Origin: Hydractinia symbiolongicarpus
Lineage: Eukaryota; Cnidaria; Hydrozoa; Anthoathecata; Hydractiniidae
Length of the DNA stretch: 64,000 bases
Direction of reading: 5' to 3'
Assembly (NCBI RefSeq): GCF_029227915.1
Contig: NC_079885.1
Coordinates: forward strand, 20,099,001 to 20,163,000
The position numbers were made by a program, and so were the translations under genes. The notes under the pieces were generated by a model. It was not told the DNA's origin, ran no database searches, and worked only from the letters and a program-made list of their open reading frames with translations. Numbering within the stretch: the first letter of the stretch is position 1; each line of letters opens with the position of its first letter. Shown here piece after piece: positions 35,241 to 48,213 of the stretch.

Positions 35241-35257
35241 AATTGCGCCACGGAGAC
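35184..35257 (-). tRNA. tRNA-Asn-GTT: tRNA-Asn(GTT), consensus copy
   Basis: Identical to consensus; first A block of the 5,364-bp unit. Confidence 0.95.
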
Positions 35258-35453
35258 ATGAATTTACTGAAGTTTCCCTATTTACAAGTTGGCTCATTTA
35301 CTTTCATTTATTTTTAATAGCACATCTGATGATGCCAGTAGACATGGCTACAAGTGTTACACTACCGTTGCTCTTACAGTTAACGTGACTTTAGGAATAA
35401 GAGGCAGTGATACCACTCTCTGATTCTTCTGATGGACATATTTGTTCATCGCC

Positions 35454-35484
<31 letters not shown>

Positions 35485-35716
35485 CGTTAACAGCCGAACG
35501 CGCTAACCAATTTCGCACGAAGACACGAAACATGCTGAAGTATCCCTATTTACTAGTTAGCTAATTCAATTTCAATGTTTTTAACACCACATCTGACTAT
35601 GCAGTATCATAGTTTCAAGACTAAAACTACCGTTGCTTTTACAATTATCGTGACATTAGGAAACATAAGCAGTGGTAGCGCTATGTGTTTCATCTGATCG
35701 AGGTGTTTGTTCATTG

Positions 35717-35773
<57 letters not shown>

Positions 35774-35790
35774 AATTGCGCCACGGAGAC
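35717..35790 (-). tRNA. tRNA-Asn-GTT: tRNA-Asn(GTT), consensus copy
   Basis: Identical to consensus. Confidence 0.95.
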
Positions 35791-35987
35791 ATGAAACTTA
35801 CTGAAGTTTCCCTATTTACAAGTTGGCTCATTTACTTTCATTTATTTTTAATAGCACATCTGATGATGCCAGTAAACATGGCTACAACAGTAACCCTACC
35901 GTTGCTCTTACAGTTAACGTGACATTAGGAATAAGAGGCAGTGATAGCACTCTCTGATTTTTCTGATGGGCATACTTGTTCATCGCT

Positions 35988-36018
<31 letters not shown>

Positions 36019-36253
36019 CGTTAACAGCCGAAAGCACTAACCAATTGCGGCACGGAGACACGAAACATACTGAAGTATCCCTATTTACTAGTTAGCTAAT
36101 TCAATTTCAATGTTTTTAACACCACATCTGACTATGCAGGTAAACGAAGTTTCAAGACTAAAACTACCGTTGCTTTTACAATTATCGTGACATTAGGAAT
36201 CATAAGCAGTGGTAGCACTATCTGTTTCATCTGATCAAAGAATTTGTTCATTG

Positions 36254-36327
36254 CGTCCCGGGGTGGGCTTGAACCACCAACCTTTCGGATAACAGCCGAA
36301 CGCGCTAACCAATTGCGCCACGGAGAC
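36254..36327 (-). tRNA. tRNA-Asn-GTT: tRNA-Asn(GTT), G67C/A38T
   Basis: As 19146. Confidence 0.8.
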
Positions 36328-36790
36328 ATGAAACTTACTGAAGTTTCCCTATTTACAAGTTGACACATTTACTTTCATTTATTTCTTATTGCACATCTGA
36401 TGATGCCAGTAAACATGGCTACAACAGTAACCCTACCGTTGCTCTTACAGTTAACGTGACATTAGGAATAAGAGGCAGTGATAGCACTCTCTGATTTTTC
36501 TGATGGACATACTTGTTCATCGCTTGCCCGGGTGGGCTTGAACCACCAACCTTTCCGTTAACAGCCGAAAGCGCTAACCAATTGCGGCACGGAGACACGA
36601 AACATACTGAAGTATCCCTATTTACTAGTTAGCTAATTCAATTTCAATGTTTTTAACACCACATCTGACTATGCATGTAAACGTAGTTTCAAGACTAAAA
36701 CTACCGTTGCTTTTACAATTATCGTGACATTAGGAATCATAAGCAGTGCTAGCACTATCTGTTTCATCTGATCAAAGAATTTGATCATTG

Positions 36791-36825
<35 letters not shown>

Positions 36826-36864
36826 ATAACAGCCGAACGCGCTAACCAATTGCGCCACGGAGAC
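36791..36864 (-). tRNA. tRNA-Asn-GTT: tRNA-Asn(GTT), A38T
   Basis: As 19683. Confidence 0.88.
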
Positions 36865-37327
36865 ATGAAACTTACTGAAGTTTCCCTATTTACAAGTTGA
36901 CACATTTACTTTCATTTATTTCTAATAGCACATCTGATGATGCCAGTAAACATGGCTACAACAGTAACACTACCGTTGCTCTTACTGTTAACGTGACATT
37001 AGGAATAAGAGGCAGTGATAGCACTCTCTGATTTTTCTGATGGACAAACTTGTTCATCGCTTCCCCGGGTGGGCTTGAACCACCAACTTTTCCGTTAACA
37101 GCCGAACGCGCCAACAAATTGAGACACGAAGGCACGAAACATACTGAAGTATCCCTATTTACTAGTTAGCTAATTCATATTCAATGTTTTTAACACCATA
37201 TCTGACTATGCAGGTAAACGTAGTTTCAAGACTAAAACTACCTTTGCTTTTACAATTATCGTGTCATTAGGAATCATAAGCAGTGGTAGCGCTATCTGTT
37301 TCATCTGATGGAAGTATTTGTTCATTG

Positions 37328-37401
37328 CGTCCCCGGGTGGGCTGGAACCACCAACCTTTCGGTTAAAAACCGAAGGCGCTAACCAATTGCGCCACGGAGA
37401 C
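37328..37401 (-). tRNA. tRNA-Asn body with TTT (Lys) anticodon
   Basis: The anticodon loop reads TTTTTAA (C32T, G34T): the anticodon becomes TTT, which would read Lys codons, on a tRNA-Asn body. Anticodon stem TTCGG/CCGAA is kept. A57C in the T loop and G26C. Five T in a row at bases 32-36 could stop Pol III inside the gene. Paralogue 42692. Confidence 0.75.
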
Positions 37402-37864
37402 ATGATACTTACTGAAGTTTCCCTATTTACAAGTTGGCTCATTTACTTTCATTTATTTTTAATAGAACATCTGATGATGCCAGTAAACATTGCTACAACA
37501 GTAACACTACCGTTGCTCTTACAGTTAACGTGACATTAGGAATAAGAGGCAGTGATAGCACTCTCTGATTTTTCTGATGGACAAACTTGTTCATCGCTTC
37601 CCCGGGTGGGCTTGAACCACCAACTTTTCCGTTAACAGCCGAACGCGCCAACAAATTGAGACACGAAGGCACGAAACATACTAAAGTATCCCTATTTACT
37701 AGTTAGCTAATTCATATTCAATGTTTTTAACACCATATCTGACTATGCAGGTAAACGTAGTTTCAAGACTAAAACTACTGTTGCTTTTACAATTATCGTG
37801 TCATTAGGAATCATAAGCAGTGGTAGCGCTATCTGTTTCATCTGATGGAAGTATTTGTTCATTG

Positions 37865-37921
<57 letters not shown>

Positions 37922-37938
37922 AATTGCGCCACGGAGAC
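37865..37938 (-). tRNA. tRNA-Asn-GTT: tRNA-Asn(GTT), consensus copy
   Basis: Identical to consensus; one of two dimers absent from the 17.5-22.2 kb relative. Confidence 0.95.
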
Positions 37939-38135
37939 ATGAAACTTACTGAAGTTTCCCTATTTACAAGTTGGCTCATTTACTTTCATTTATTTTTAAT
38001 AGAACATCTGATGATGCCAGTAAACATGGCTACAAGAGTAACACTACCGTTGCTTTTACAGTTAACGTGACATTAGGAATAAGAGGCAGTGATACCACTC
38101 TCTGATTCTTCTGATGGACATATTTGTTCATCGCT

Positions 38136-38166
<31 letters not shown>

Positions 38167-38401
38167 CGTTAACAGCCGAAAGCGCTAACCAATTGCGGCA
38201 CGGAGACACGAAACATACTGAAGTATCCCTATTTACTAGTTAGCTAATTCAATTTCAATGTTTTTAACACCACATCTGACTATGCAGGTAAACGTAGTTT
38301 CAAGACTAAAACTACCGTTGCTTTTACAATTATCGTGACATTAGGAATCATAAGCAGTGGTAGCACTATCTGTTTCATCTGATCAAAGAATTTGTTCATT
38401 G

Positions 38402-38436
<35 letters not shown>

Positions 38437-38475
38437 ATAACAGCCGAACGCGCTAACCAATTGCGCCACGGAGAC
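38402..38475 (-). tRNA. tRNA-Asn-GTT: tRNA-Asn(GTT), A38T
   Basis: A38T only; lacks the G24A of its relative at 20220. Confidence 0.88.
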
Positions 38476-38938
38476 ATGAAACTTACTGAAGTTTCCCTAT
38501 TTACAAGTTGACACATCTACTTTCATTTATTTCTAATAGCACATCTGATGATGCCAGTAAACATGGCTACAACAGTAACACTACCGTTGCTCTTACAGTT
38601 AACGTGACATTAGGAATAAGAGGCAGTGATAGCACTCTCTGATTTTTCTGATAGACATACTTGTTCATCGCTTCCCCGGGTGGGCTTGAACCACCAACTT
38701 TTCCGTTAACAGCCGAACGCGCCAACAAATTGAGACACGAAGGCACGAAACATACTGAAGTATCCCTATTTACTGGTTAGCTAATTCATATTCAATGTTT
38801 TTAACACCATATCTGACTATGCAGGTAAACGTAGTTTCAAGACTAAAACTACCTTTGCTTTTACAATTATCGGGTCATTAGGAATCATAAGCAGTGGTAG
38901 CGCTATCTGTTTCATCTGATGGAAGTATTTGTTCATTG

Positions 38939-38985
<47 letters not shown>

Positions 38986-39012
38986 AGCGCTAACCAATTG
39001 CGCCACGGAGAC
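38939..39012 (-). tRNA. tRNA-Asn-GTT: tRNA-Asn(GTT), G26T
   Basis: As 20757. Confidence 0.88.
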
Positions 39013-39208
39013 ATGAAACTTACTGAAGTTTCCCTATTTACAAGTTGGCTCATTTACTTTCATTTATTTTTAATAGAACATCTGATGATGCCAGTAAACA
39101 TGGCTACAAGAGTAACACTACCGTACTTTTACAGTTAACGTGACATTAGGAATAAGAGGCAGTGATAGCACTCTCTGATTCTTCTGAGGGACATAATTGT
39201 TCATCGCT

Positions 39209-39239
<31 letters not shown>

Positions 39240-39474
39240 AGTTAACAGGCGAACGCGCTAACCAATTGCGGCAGGGAGACACGAAACATATTGAAGTATC
39301 CCTATTTACTAGTTAGCTAAATCAATTTCAATGTTTTTATCACCATATCTGACTATGCAGGTAAACGTAGTTTCAAGACTAAAACTACCGTTGCTTCTAC
39401 AATTTTCGTGACATTAGGAATCATAAGCAGTGGTAGCACTATCTGTTTCATCTGATCAAAGAATTTGTTCATTG

Positions 39475-39509
<35 letters not shown>

Positions 39510-39548
39510 ATAACAGCCGAACGCGCTAACCAATTGCGCCACGGAGAC
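39475..39548 (-). tRNA. tRNA-Asn-GTT: tRNA-Asn(GTT), A38T
   Basis: As 21293. Confidence 0.88.
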
Positions 39549-40011
39549 ATGAAACTTACTGAAGTTTCCCTATTTACAAGTTGACACATTTACTTTCATT
39601 TATTTCTAATAGCACATCTGATGATGCCAGTAAACATGGCTACAACAGTAACCCTACCGTTGCTCTTACAGTTAACGTGACATAAGGAATAAGAGGCAGT
39701 GATAGCACTTTCTGATTTTTCTGATGGACATACTTGTTCATCGCTTCCCGGGGTGGGCGTGAACCACCAACCTTTCCGTTAACAGCCGAAAGCGCTAACC
39801 AATTGCGGCACGGAGACACGAAACATACTGAAGTATCCCTATTTACTAGTTAGCTAATTCAATTTCAATGTTTTTAACACCACATCTGACTATGCAGGTA
39901 AACGTAGTTTCAAGACTAAAACTACCGTTGCTTTTACAATTATGGTGACATTAGGAATCATAAGCAGTGGTAGCACTATCTGTTTCATCTGATCGAAGTA
40001 TTTGTTCATTG

Positions 40012-40085
40012 CGTCCCCGGATGGGCTTGAGCCACCAACCTTTCGGTCAACAGCCGAACGCGCTAACCAATTGCTCCACGGAGAC
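40012..40085 (-). tRNA. tRNA-Asn-GTT: tRNA-Asn(GTT)-like, A37G family
   Basis: As 21830; last A block of the first 5,364-bp unit. Confidence 0.7.
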
Positions 40086-40547
40086 ATGAAAATTACTGAA
40101 GTTTCCCTATTTACAAGTTGACTCAATTACTTTCATTTATTTTAATAGCACATCTGATGATGCCAGTAGACATGGCTACAAGTGTAACACTACCGTTGCT
40201 CTTACAGTTAACGTGACTTTAGGAATAAGAGGCAGTGATAGCACTCTCTGATTCTTCTAATAGACATATTTGTTCATCGCCTCCCTGGGTGGGCTTGAAC
40301 CACCAACCTTTACGTTAACAGCCGAACGCGCCAACAAATTGAGACACGAAGGCACGAAACATACTGAAGTATCCCTATTTACTAGTTAGCTAATTCAATT
40401 TCAATGTTTTTAACACCATATATGACTATGCAAGTAAACGTAGTTTCAAGACTAAAACTACCGTTGCTTTTACAATTATCGTGACATTAGGAATCATAAG
40501 CAGTGGTAGCACTATCTGTTTCATCTGATCAAAGAATTTGTTCATTG

Positions 40548-40604
<57 letters not shown>

Positions 40605-40621
40605 AATTGCGCCACGGAGAC
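40548..40621 (-). tRNA. tRNA-Asn-GTT: tRNA-Asn(GTT), consensus copy
   Basis: Identical to consensus; opens the second 5,364-bp unit. Confidence 0.95.
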
Positions 40622-40817
40622 ATGAATTTACTGAAGTTTCCCTATTTACAAGTTGGCTCATTTACTTTCATTTATTTTTAATAGCACATCTGATGATGCC
40701 AGTAGACATGGCTACAAGTGTTACACTACCGTTGCTCTTACAGTTAACGTGACTTTAGGAATAAGAGGCAGTGATACCACTCTCTGATTCTTCTGATGGA
40801 CATATTTGTTCATCGCC

Positions 40818-40848
<31 letters not shown>

Positions 40849-41080
40849 CGTTAACAGCCGAACGCGCTAACCAATTTCGCACGAAGACACGAAACATGCT
40901 GAAGTATCCCTATTTACTAGTTAGCTAATTCAATTTCAATGTTTTTAACACCACATCTGACTATGCAGTATCATAGTTTCAAGACTAAAACTACCGTTGC
41001 TTTTACAATTATCGTGACATTAGGAAACATAAGCAGTGGTAGCGCTATGTGTTTCATCTGATCGAGGTGTTTGTTCATTG

Positions 41081-41137
<57 letters not shown>

Positions 41138-41154
41138 AATTGCGCCACGGAGAC
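41081..41154 (-). tRNA. tRNA-Asn-GTT: tRNA-Asn(GTT), consensus copy
   Basis: Identical to consensus. Confidence 0.95.
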
Positions 41155-41351
41155 ATGAAACTTACTGAAGTTTCCCTATTTACAAGTTGGCTCATTTACT
41201 TTCATTTATTTTTAATAGCACATCTGATGATGCCAGTAAACATGGCTACAACAGTAACCCTACCGTTGCTCTTACAGTTAACGTGACATTAGGAATAAGA
41301 GGCAGTGATAGCACTCTCTGATTTTTCTGATGGGCATACTTGTTCATCGCT

Positions 41352-41382
<31 letters not shown>

Positions 41383-41617
41383 CGTTAACAGCCGAAAGCA
41401 CTAACCAATTGCGGCACGGAGACACGAAACATACTGAAGTATCCCTATTTACTAGTTAGCTAATTCAATTTCAATGTTTTTAACACCACATCTGACTATG
41501 CAGGTAAACGAAGTTTCAAGACTAAAACTACCGTTGCTTTTACAATTATCGTGACATTAGGAATCATAAGCAGTGGTAGCACTATCTGTTTCATCTGATC
41601 AAAGAATTTGTTCATTG

Positions 41618-41691
41618 CGTCCCGGGGTGGGCTTGAACCACCAACCTTTCGGATAACAGCCGAACGCGCTAACCAATTGCGCCACGGAGAC
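41618..41691 (-). tRNA. tRNA-Asn-GTT: tRNA-Asn(GTT), G67C/A38T
   Basis: As 19146. Confidence 0.8.
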
Positions 41692-42154
41692 ATGAAACTT
41701 ACTGAAGTTTCCCTATTTACAAGTTGACACATTTACTTTCATTTATTTCTTATTGCACATCTGATGATGCCAGTAAACATGGCTACAACAGTAACCCTAC
41801 CGTTGCTCTTACAGTTAACGTGACATTAGGAATAAGAGGCAGTGATAGCACTCTCTGATTTTTCTGATGGACATACTTGTTCATCGCTTGCCCGGGTGGG
41901 CTTGAACCACCAACCTTTCCGTTAACAGCCGAAAGCGCTAACCAATTGCGGCACGGAGACACGAAACATACTGAAGTATCCCTATTTACTAGTTAGCTAA
42001 TTCAATTTCAATGTTTTTAACACCACATCTGACTATGCATGTAAACGTAGTTTCAAGACTAAAACTACCGTTGCTTTTACAATTATCGTGACATTAGGAA
42101 TCATAAGCAGTGCTAGCACTATCTGTTTCATCTGATCAAAGAATTTGATCATTG

Positions 42155-42189
<35 letters not shown>

Positions 42190-42228
42190 ATAACAGCCGA
42201 ACGCGCTAACCAATTGCGCCACGGAGAC
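42155..42228 (-). tRNA. tRNA-Asn-GTT: tRNA-Asn(GTT), A38T
   Basis: As 19683. Confidence 0.88.
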
Positions 42229-42691
42229 ATGAAACTTACTGAAGTTTCCCTATTTACAAGTTGACACATTTACTTTCATTTATTTCTAATAGCACATCTG
42301 ATGATGCCAGTAAACATGGCTACAACAGTAACACTACCGTTGCTCTTACTGTTAACGTGACATTAGGAATAAGAGGCAGTGATAGCACTCTCTGATTTTT
42401 CTGATGGACAAACTTGTTCATCGCTTCCCCGGGTGGGCTTGAACCACCAACTTTTCCGTTAACAGCCGAACGCGCCAACAAATTGAGACACGAAGGCACG
42501 AAACATACTGAAGTATCCCTATTTACTAGTTAGCTAATTCATATTCAATGTTTTTAACACCATATCTGACTATGCAGGTAAACGTAGTTTCAAGACTAAA
42601 ACTACCTTTGCTTTTACAATTATCGTGTCATTAGGAATCATAAGCAGTGGTAGCGCTATCTGTTTCATCTGATGGAAGTATTTGTTCATTG

Positions 42692-42765
42692 CGTCCCCGG
42701 GTGGGCTGGAACCACCAACCTTTCGGTTAAAAACCGAAGGCGCTAACCAATTGCGCCACGGAGAC
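42692..42765 (-). tRNA. tRNA-Asn body with TTT (Lys) anticodon
   Basis: Copy of 37328 with the same TTTTTAA loop and A57C. Confidence 0.75.
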
Positions 42766-43228
42766 ATGATACTTACTGAAGTTTCCCTATTTACAAGTTG
42801 GCTCATTTACTTTCATTTATTTTTAATAGAACATCTGATGATGCCAGTAAACATTGCTACAACAGTAACACTACCGTTGCTCTTACAGTTAACGTGACAT
42901 TAGGAATAAGAGGCAGTGATAGCACTCTCTGATTTTTCTGATGGACAAACTTGTTCATCGCTTCCCCGGGTGGGCTTGAACCACCAACTTTTCCGTTAAC
43001 AGCCGAACGCGCCAACAAATTGAGACACGAAGGCACGAAACATACTAAAGTATCCCTATTTACTAGTTAGCTAATTCATATTCAATGTTTTTAACACCAT
43101 ATCTGACTATGCAGGTAAACGTAGTTTCAAGACTAAAACTACTGTTGCTTTTACAATTATCGTGTCATTAGGAATCATAAGCAGTGGTAGCGCTATCTGT
43201 TTCATCTGATGGAAGTATTTGTTCATTG

Positions 43229-43285
<57 letters not shown>

Positions 43286-43302
43286 AATTGCGCCACGGAG
43301 AC
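43229..43302 (-). tRNA. tRNA-Asn-GTT: tRNA-Asn(GTT), consensus copy
   Basis: Identical to consensus. Confidence 0.95.
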
Positions 43303-43499
43303 ATGAAACTTACTGAAGTTTCCCTATTTACAAGTTGGCTCATTTACTTTCATTTATTTTTAATAGAACATCTGATGATGCCAGTAAACATGGCTACAAG
43401 AGTAACACTACCGTTGCTTTTACAGTTAACGTGACATTAGGAATAAGAGGCAGTGATAGCACTCTCTGATTCTTCTGATGGACATATTTGTTCATCGCT

Positions 43500-43530
<31 letters not shown>

Positions 43531-43765
43531 CGTTAACAGCCGAAAGCGCTAACCAATTGCGGCACGGAGACACGAAACATACTGAAGTATCCCTATTTAC
43601 TAGTTAGCTAATTCAATTTCAATGTTTTTAACACCACATCTGACTATGCAGGTAAACGTAGTTTCAAGACTAAAACTACCGTTGCTTTTACAATTATCGT
43701 GACATTAGGAATCATAAGCAGTGGTAGCACTATCTGTTTCATCTGATCAAAGAATTTGTTCATTG

Positions 43766-43800
<35 letters not shown>

Positions 43801-43839
43801 ATAACAGCCGAACGCGCTAACCAATTGCGCCACGGAGAC
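43766..43839 (-). tRNA. tRNA-Asn-GTT: tRNA-Asn(GTT), A38T
   Basis: As 38402. Confidence 0.88.
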
Positions 43840-44302
43840 ATGAAACTTACTGAAGTTTCCCTATTTACAAGTTGACACATCTACTTTCATTTATTTCTAA
43901 TAGCACATCTGATGATGCCAGTAAACATGGCTACAACAGTAACACTACCGTTGCTCTTACAGTTAACGTGACATTAGGAATAAGAGGCAGTGATAGCACT
44001 CTCTGATTTTTCTGATAGACATACTTGTTCATCGCTTCCCCGGGTGGGCTTGAACCACCAACTTTTCCGTTAACAGCCGAACGCGCCAACAAATTGAGAC
44101 ACGAAGGCACGAAACATACTGAAGTATCCCTATTTACTGGTTAGCTAATTCATATTCAATGTTTTTAACACCATATCTGACTATGCAGGTAAACGTAGTT
44201 TCAAGACTAAAACTACCTTTGCTTTTACAATTATCGGGTCATTAGGAATCATAAGCAGTGGTAGCGCTATCTGTTTCATCTGATGGAAGTATTTGTTCAT
44301 TG

Positions 44303-44349
<47 letters not shown>

Positions 44350-44376
44350 AGCGCTAACCAATTGCGCCACGGAGAC
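44303..44376 (-). tRNA. tRNA-Asn-GTT: tRNA-Asn(GTT), G26T
   Basis: As 20757. Confidence 0.88.
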
Positions 44377-44572
44377 ATGAAACTTACTGAAGTTTCCCTA
44401 TTTACAAGTTGGCTCATTTACTTTCATTTATTTTTAATAGAACATCTGATGATGCCAGTAAACATGGCTACAAGAGTAACACTACCGTACTTTTACAGTT
44501 AACGTGACATTAGGAATAAGAGGCAGTGATAGCACTCTCTGATTCTTCTGAGGGACATAATTGTTCATCGCT

Positions 44573-44603
<31 letters not shown>

Positions 44604-44838
44604 AGTTAACAGGCGAACGCGCTAACCAATTGCGGCAGGGAGACACGAAACATATTGAAGTATCCCTATTTACTAGTTAGCTAAATCAATTTCAATGTTT
44701 TTATCACCATATCTGACTATGCAGGTAAACGTAGTTTCAAGACTAAAACTACCGTTGCTTCTACAATTTTCGTGACATTAGGAATCATAAGCAGTGGTAG
44801 CACTATCTGTTTCATCTGATCAAAGAATTTGTTCATTG

Positions 44839-44873
<35 letters not shown>

Positions 44874-44912
44874 ATAACAGCCGAACGCGCTAACCAATTG
44901 CGCCACGGAGAC
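44839..44912 (-). tRNA. tRNA-Asn-GTT: tRNA-Asn(GTT), A38T
   Basis: As 21293. Confidence 0.88.
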
Positions 44913-45375
44913 ATGAAACTTACTGAAGTTTCCCTATTTACAAGTTGACACATTTACTTTCATTTATTTCTAATAGCACATCTGATGATGCCAGTAAACA
45001 TGGCTACAACAGTAACCCTACCGTTGCTCTTACAGTTAACGTGACATAAGGAATAAGAGGCAGTGATAGCACTTTCTGATTTTTCTGATGGACATACTTG
45101 TTCATCGCTTCCCGGGGTGGGCGTGAACCACCAACCTTTCCGTTAACAGCCGAAAGCGCTAACCAATTGCGGCACGGAGACACGAAACATACTGAAGTAT
45201 CCCTATTTACTAGTTAGCTAATTCAATTTCAATGTTTTTAACACCACATCTGACTATGCAGGTAAACGTAGTTTCAAGACTAAAACTACCGTTGCTTTTA
45301 CAATTATGGTGACATTAGGAATCATAAGCAGTGGTAGCACTATCTGTTTCATCTGATCGAAGTATTTGTTCATTG

Positions 45376-45449
45376 CGTCCCCGGATGGGCTTGAGCCACC
45401 AACCTTTCGGTCAACAGCCGAACGCGCTAACCAATTGCTCCACGGAGAC
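45376..45449 (-). tRNA. tRNA-Asn-GTT: tRNA-Asn(GTT)-like, A37G family
   Basis: As 21830; end of the second 5,364-bp unit and start of the 1,650-bp duplication. Confidence 0.7.
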
Positions 45450-45911
45450 ATGAAAATTACTGAAGTTTCCCTATTTACAAGTTGACTCAATTACTTTCAT
45501 TTATTTTAATAGCACATCTGATGATGCCAGTAGACATGGCTACAAGTGTAACACTACCGTTGCTCTTACAGTTAACGTGACTTTAGGAATAAGAGGCAGT
45601 GATAGCACTCTCTGATTCTTCTAATGGACATATTTGTTCATCGCCTCCCTGGGTGGGCTTGAACCACCAACCTTTACGTTAACAGCCGAACGCGCCAACA
45701 AATTGAGACACGAAGGCACGAAACATACTGAAGTATCCCTATTTCCTAGTTAGCTAATTCAATTTCAATGTTTTTAACACCATATCTGACTATGCAGGTA
45801 AACGTAGTTTGAAGACTAAAACTACCGTTGCTTTTACAATTATCGTGACATTAGGAATCATAAGCAGTGGTAGCGCTATCTGTTTCATCTGATGGAAGTA
45901 TTTGTTCATTG

Positions 45912-45968
<57 letters not shown>

Positions 45969-45985
45969 AATTGCGCCACGGAGAC
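45912..45985 (-). tRNA. tRNA-Asn-GTT: tRNA-Asn(GTT), consensus copy
   Basis: Identical to consensus. Confidence 0.95.
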
Positions 45986-46489
45986 ATGAAACTTACTGAA
46001 GTTTCTCTATTTACAAGTTGGCTCATTTACTTTCATTTATTTTTAATAGAACATCTGATGATGCCAGTAAACATGGCTACAAGAGTAACACTACCGTTGC
46101 TTTTACAGTTAACGTGACATTAGGAATAAGAGGCAGTGATAGCACTCTCTGATTCTTCTGATGGACATATTTGTTCATCGCTTCCAAGGGTGGGCTTGAA
46201 CCACCAACCTTTCAGTTAACAGGCGAACGCGCTAACCAATTGCGGCACGGAGACACGAAACATACTGAAGTATCCCTATTTATTAGTTAGCTAATTCAAT
46301 TTCAATGTTTTTAACACCACATCTGACTATGCAAGTAAACGTAGTTTGTTTTTAACACCACATCTGGCTATGCAGGTAAACGTAGTTTCAAGACTAAAAC
46401 TACCGTTGCTTTTACAATTATCGTGACATTAGGAATCATAAGCAGTGGTAGCACTATCTGTTTCATCTGATCAAAGAATTTGTTCATTG

Positions 46490-46494
46490 CGTCT

Positions 46495-46546
<52 letters not shown>

Positions 46547-46563
46547 AATTGCGCCACGGAGAC
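46490..46563 (-). tRNA. tRNA-Asn-GTT: tRNA-Asn(GTT), G69A
   Basis: Acceptor fully Watson-Crick. Confidence 0.95.
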
Positions 46564-47025
46564 ATGAATTTACTGAAGTTTCCCTATTTACAAGTTGGCT
46601 CATTTACTTTTATTTATTTTTAATAGGACATCTGATGATGCCAGTAGACATGGCTACAAGTGTAACACTACCGTTGCTCTTACAGTTAACGTGACTTTAG
46701 GAATAAGAGGCAGTGATAGCACTCTCTGATTCTTCTGATGGACATATTTGTTCATCGCTTCCCCGGGTGGGTTTGAACCACAAACCTTTCCGTTAACAGC
46801 CGAAAGCGCTAACCAATTGCGGCACGGAGACACGAAACATACTGAAGTATCCCTATTTACTAGTTAGCTAATTCAATTTCAATGTTTTTAACACCACATC
46901 TGACTATGCAGGTAAACGTAGTTTCAAGACTAAAACTACCGTTGCTTTTACAATTATCGTGACATTAGGAATCATAAGCAGTGGTAGCACTATCTGTTTC
47001 ATCTGATCGAAGTATTTGTTCATTG

Positions 47026-47099
47026 CGTCCCCGGATGGGCTTGAGCCACCAACCTTTCGGTCAACAGCCGAACGCGCTAACCAATTGCTCCACGGAGAC
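47026..47099 (-). tRNA. tRNA-Asn-GTT: tRNA-Asn(GTT)-like, A37G family
   Basis: As 21830; 1,650 bp from 45376. Confidence 0.7.
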
Positions 47100-47561
47100 A
47101 TGAAAATTACTGAAGTTTCCCTATTTACAAGTTGACTCAATTACTTTCATTTATTTTAATAGCACATCTGATGATGCCAGTAGACATGGCTACAAGTGTA
47201 ACACTACCGTTGCTCTTACAGTTAACGTGACTTTAGGAATAAGAGGCAGTGATAGCACTCTCTGATTCTTCTAATGGACATATTTGTTCATCGCCTCCCT
47301 GGGTGGGCTTGAACCACCAACCTTTACGTTAACAGCCGAACGCGCCAACAAATTGAGACACGAAGGCACGAAACATACTGAAGTATCCCTATTTCCTAGT
47401 TAGCTAATTCAATTTCAATGTTTTTAACACCATATCTGACTATGCAGGTAAACGTAGTTTGAAGACTAAAACTACCGTTGCTTTTACAATTATCGTGACA
47501 TTAGGAATCATAAGCAGTGGTAGCGCTATCTGTTTCATCTGATGGAAGTATTTGTTCATTG

Positions 47562-47618
<57 letters not shown>

Positions 47619-47635
47619 AATTGCGCCACGGAGAC
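47562..47635 (-). tRNA. tRNA-Asn-GTT: tRNA-Asn(GTT), consensus copy
   Basis: Identical to consensus. Confidence 0.95.
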
Positions 47636-48139
47636 ATGAAACTTACTGAAGTTTCTCTATTTACAAGTTGGCTCATTTACTTTCATTTATTTTTAATAGA
47701 ACATCTGATGATGCCAGTAAACATGGCTACAAGAGTAACACTACCGTTGCTTTTACAGTTAACGTGACATTAGGAATAAGAGGCAGTGATAGCACTCTCT
47801 GATTCTTCTGATGGACATATTTGTTCATCGCTTCCAAGGGTGGGCTTGAACCACCAACCTTTCAGTTAACAGGCGAACGCGCTAACCAATTGCGGCACGG
47901 AGACACGAAACATACTGAAGTATCCCTATTTATTAGTTAGCTAATTCAATTTCAATGTTTTTAACACCACATCTGACTATGCAAGTAAACGTAGTTTGTT
48001 TTTAACACCACATCTGGCTATGCAGGTAAACGTAGTTTCAAGACTAAAACTACCGTTGCTTTTACAATTATCGTGACATTAGGAATCATAAGCAGTGGTA
48101 GCACTATCTGTTTCATCTGATCAAAGAATTTGTTCATTG

Positions 48140-48144
48140 CGTCT

Positions 48145-48196
<52 letters not shown>

Positions 48197-48213
48197 AATT
48201 GCGCCACGGAGAC
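48140..48213 (-). tRNA. tRNA-Asn-GTT: tRNA-Asn(GTT), G69A
   Basis: Acceptor fully Watson-Crick. Confidence 0.95.

Larger units (their letters stand above)
35001..40364 (-). repeat. 5,364-bp ten-dimer unit, first copy
   Basis: Ten dimers with A blocks 35184 to 40012. Each reappears 5,364 bp later (40548 to 45376) with the same private variants, including the TTT-anticodon copy. The block also matches 17.5-22.2 kb at shifts of 17,108 bp, then 18,182 bp. The 1,074-bp change in shift means two dimers (37328, 37865) were gained here or lost there. Ends are approximate. Confidence 0.85.
40365..45728 (-). repeat. 5,364-bp ten-dimer unit, second copy
   Basis: Direct tandem copy of the preceding unit with very few differences, for example 'ctaatagac' near 40260 against 'ctaatggac' near 45622. 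The right edge leads into the 22366-type dimer rather than a third copy. Confidence 0.85.

Noticed and set aside
37328-37401. Genuine tRNA-Lys gene
   Set aside because: Acceptor, D and T arms are those of the local tRNA-Asn, and only the loop differs.
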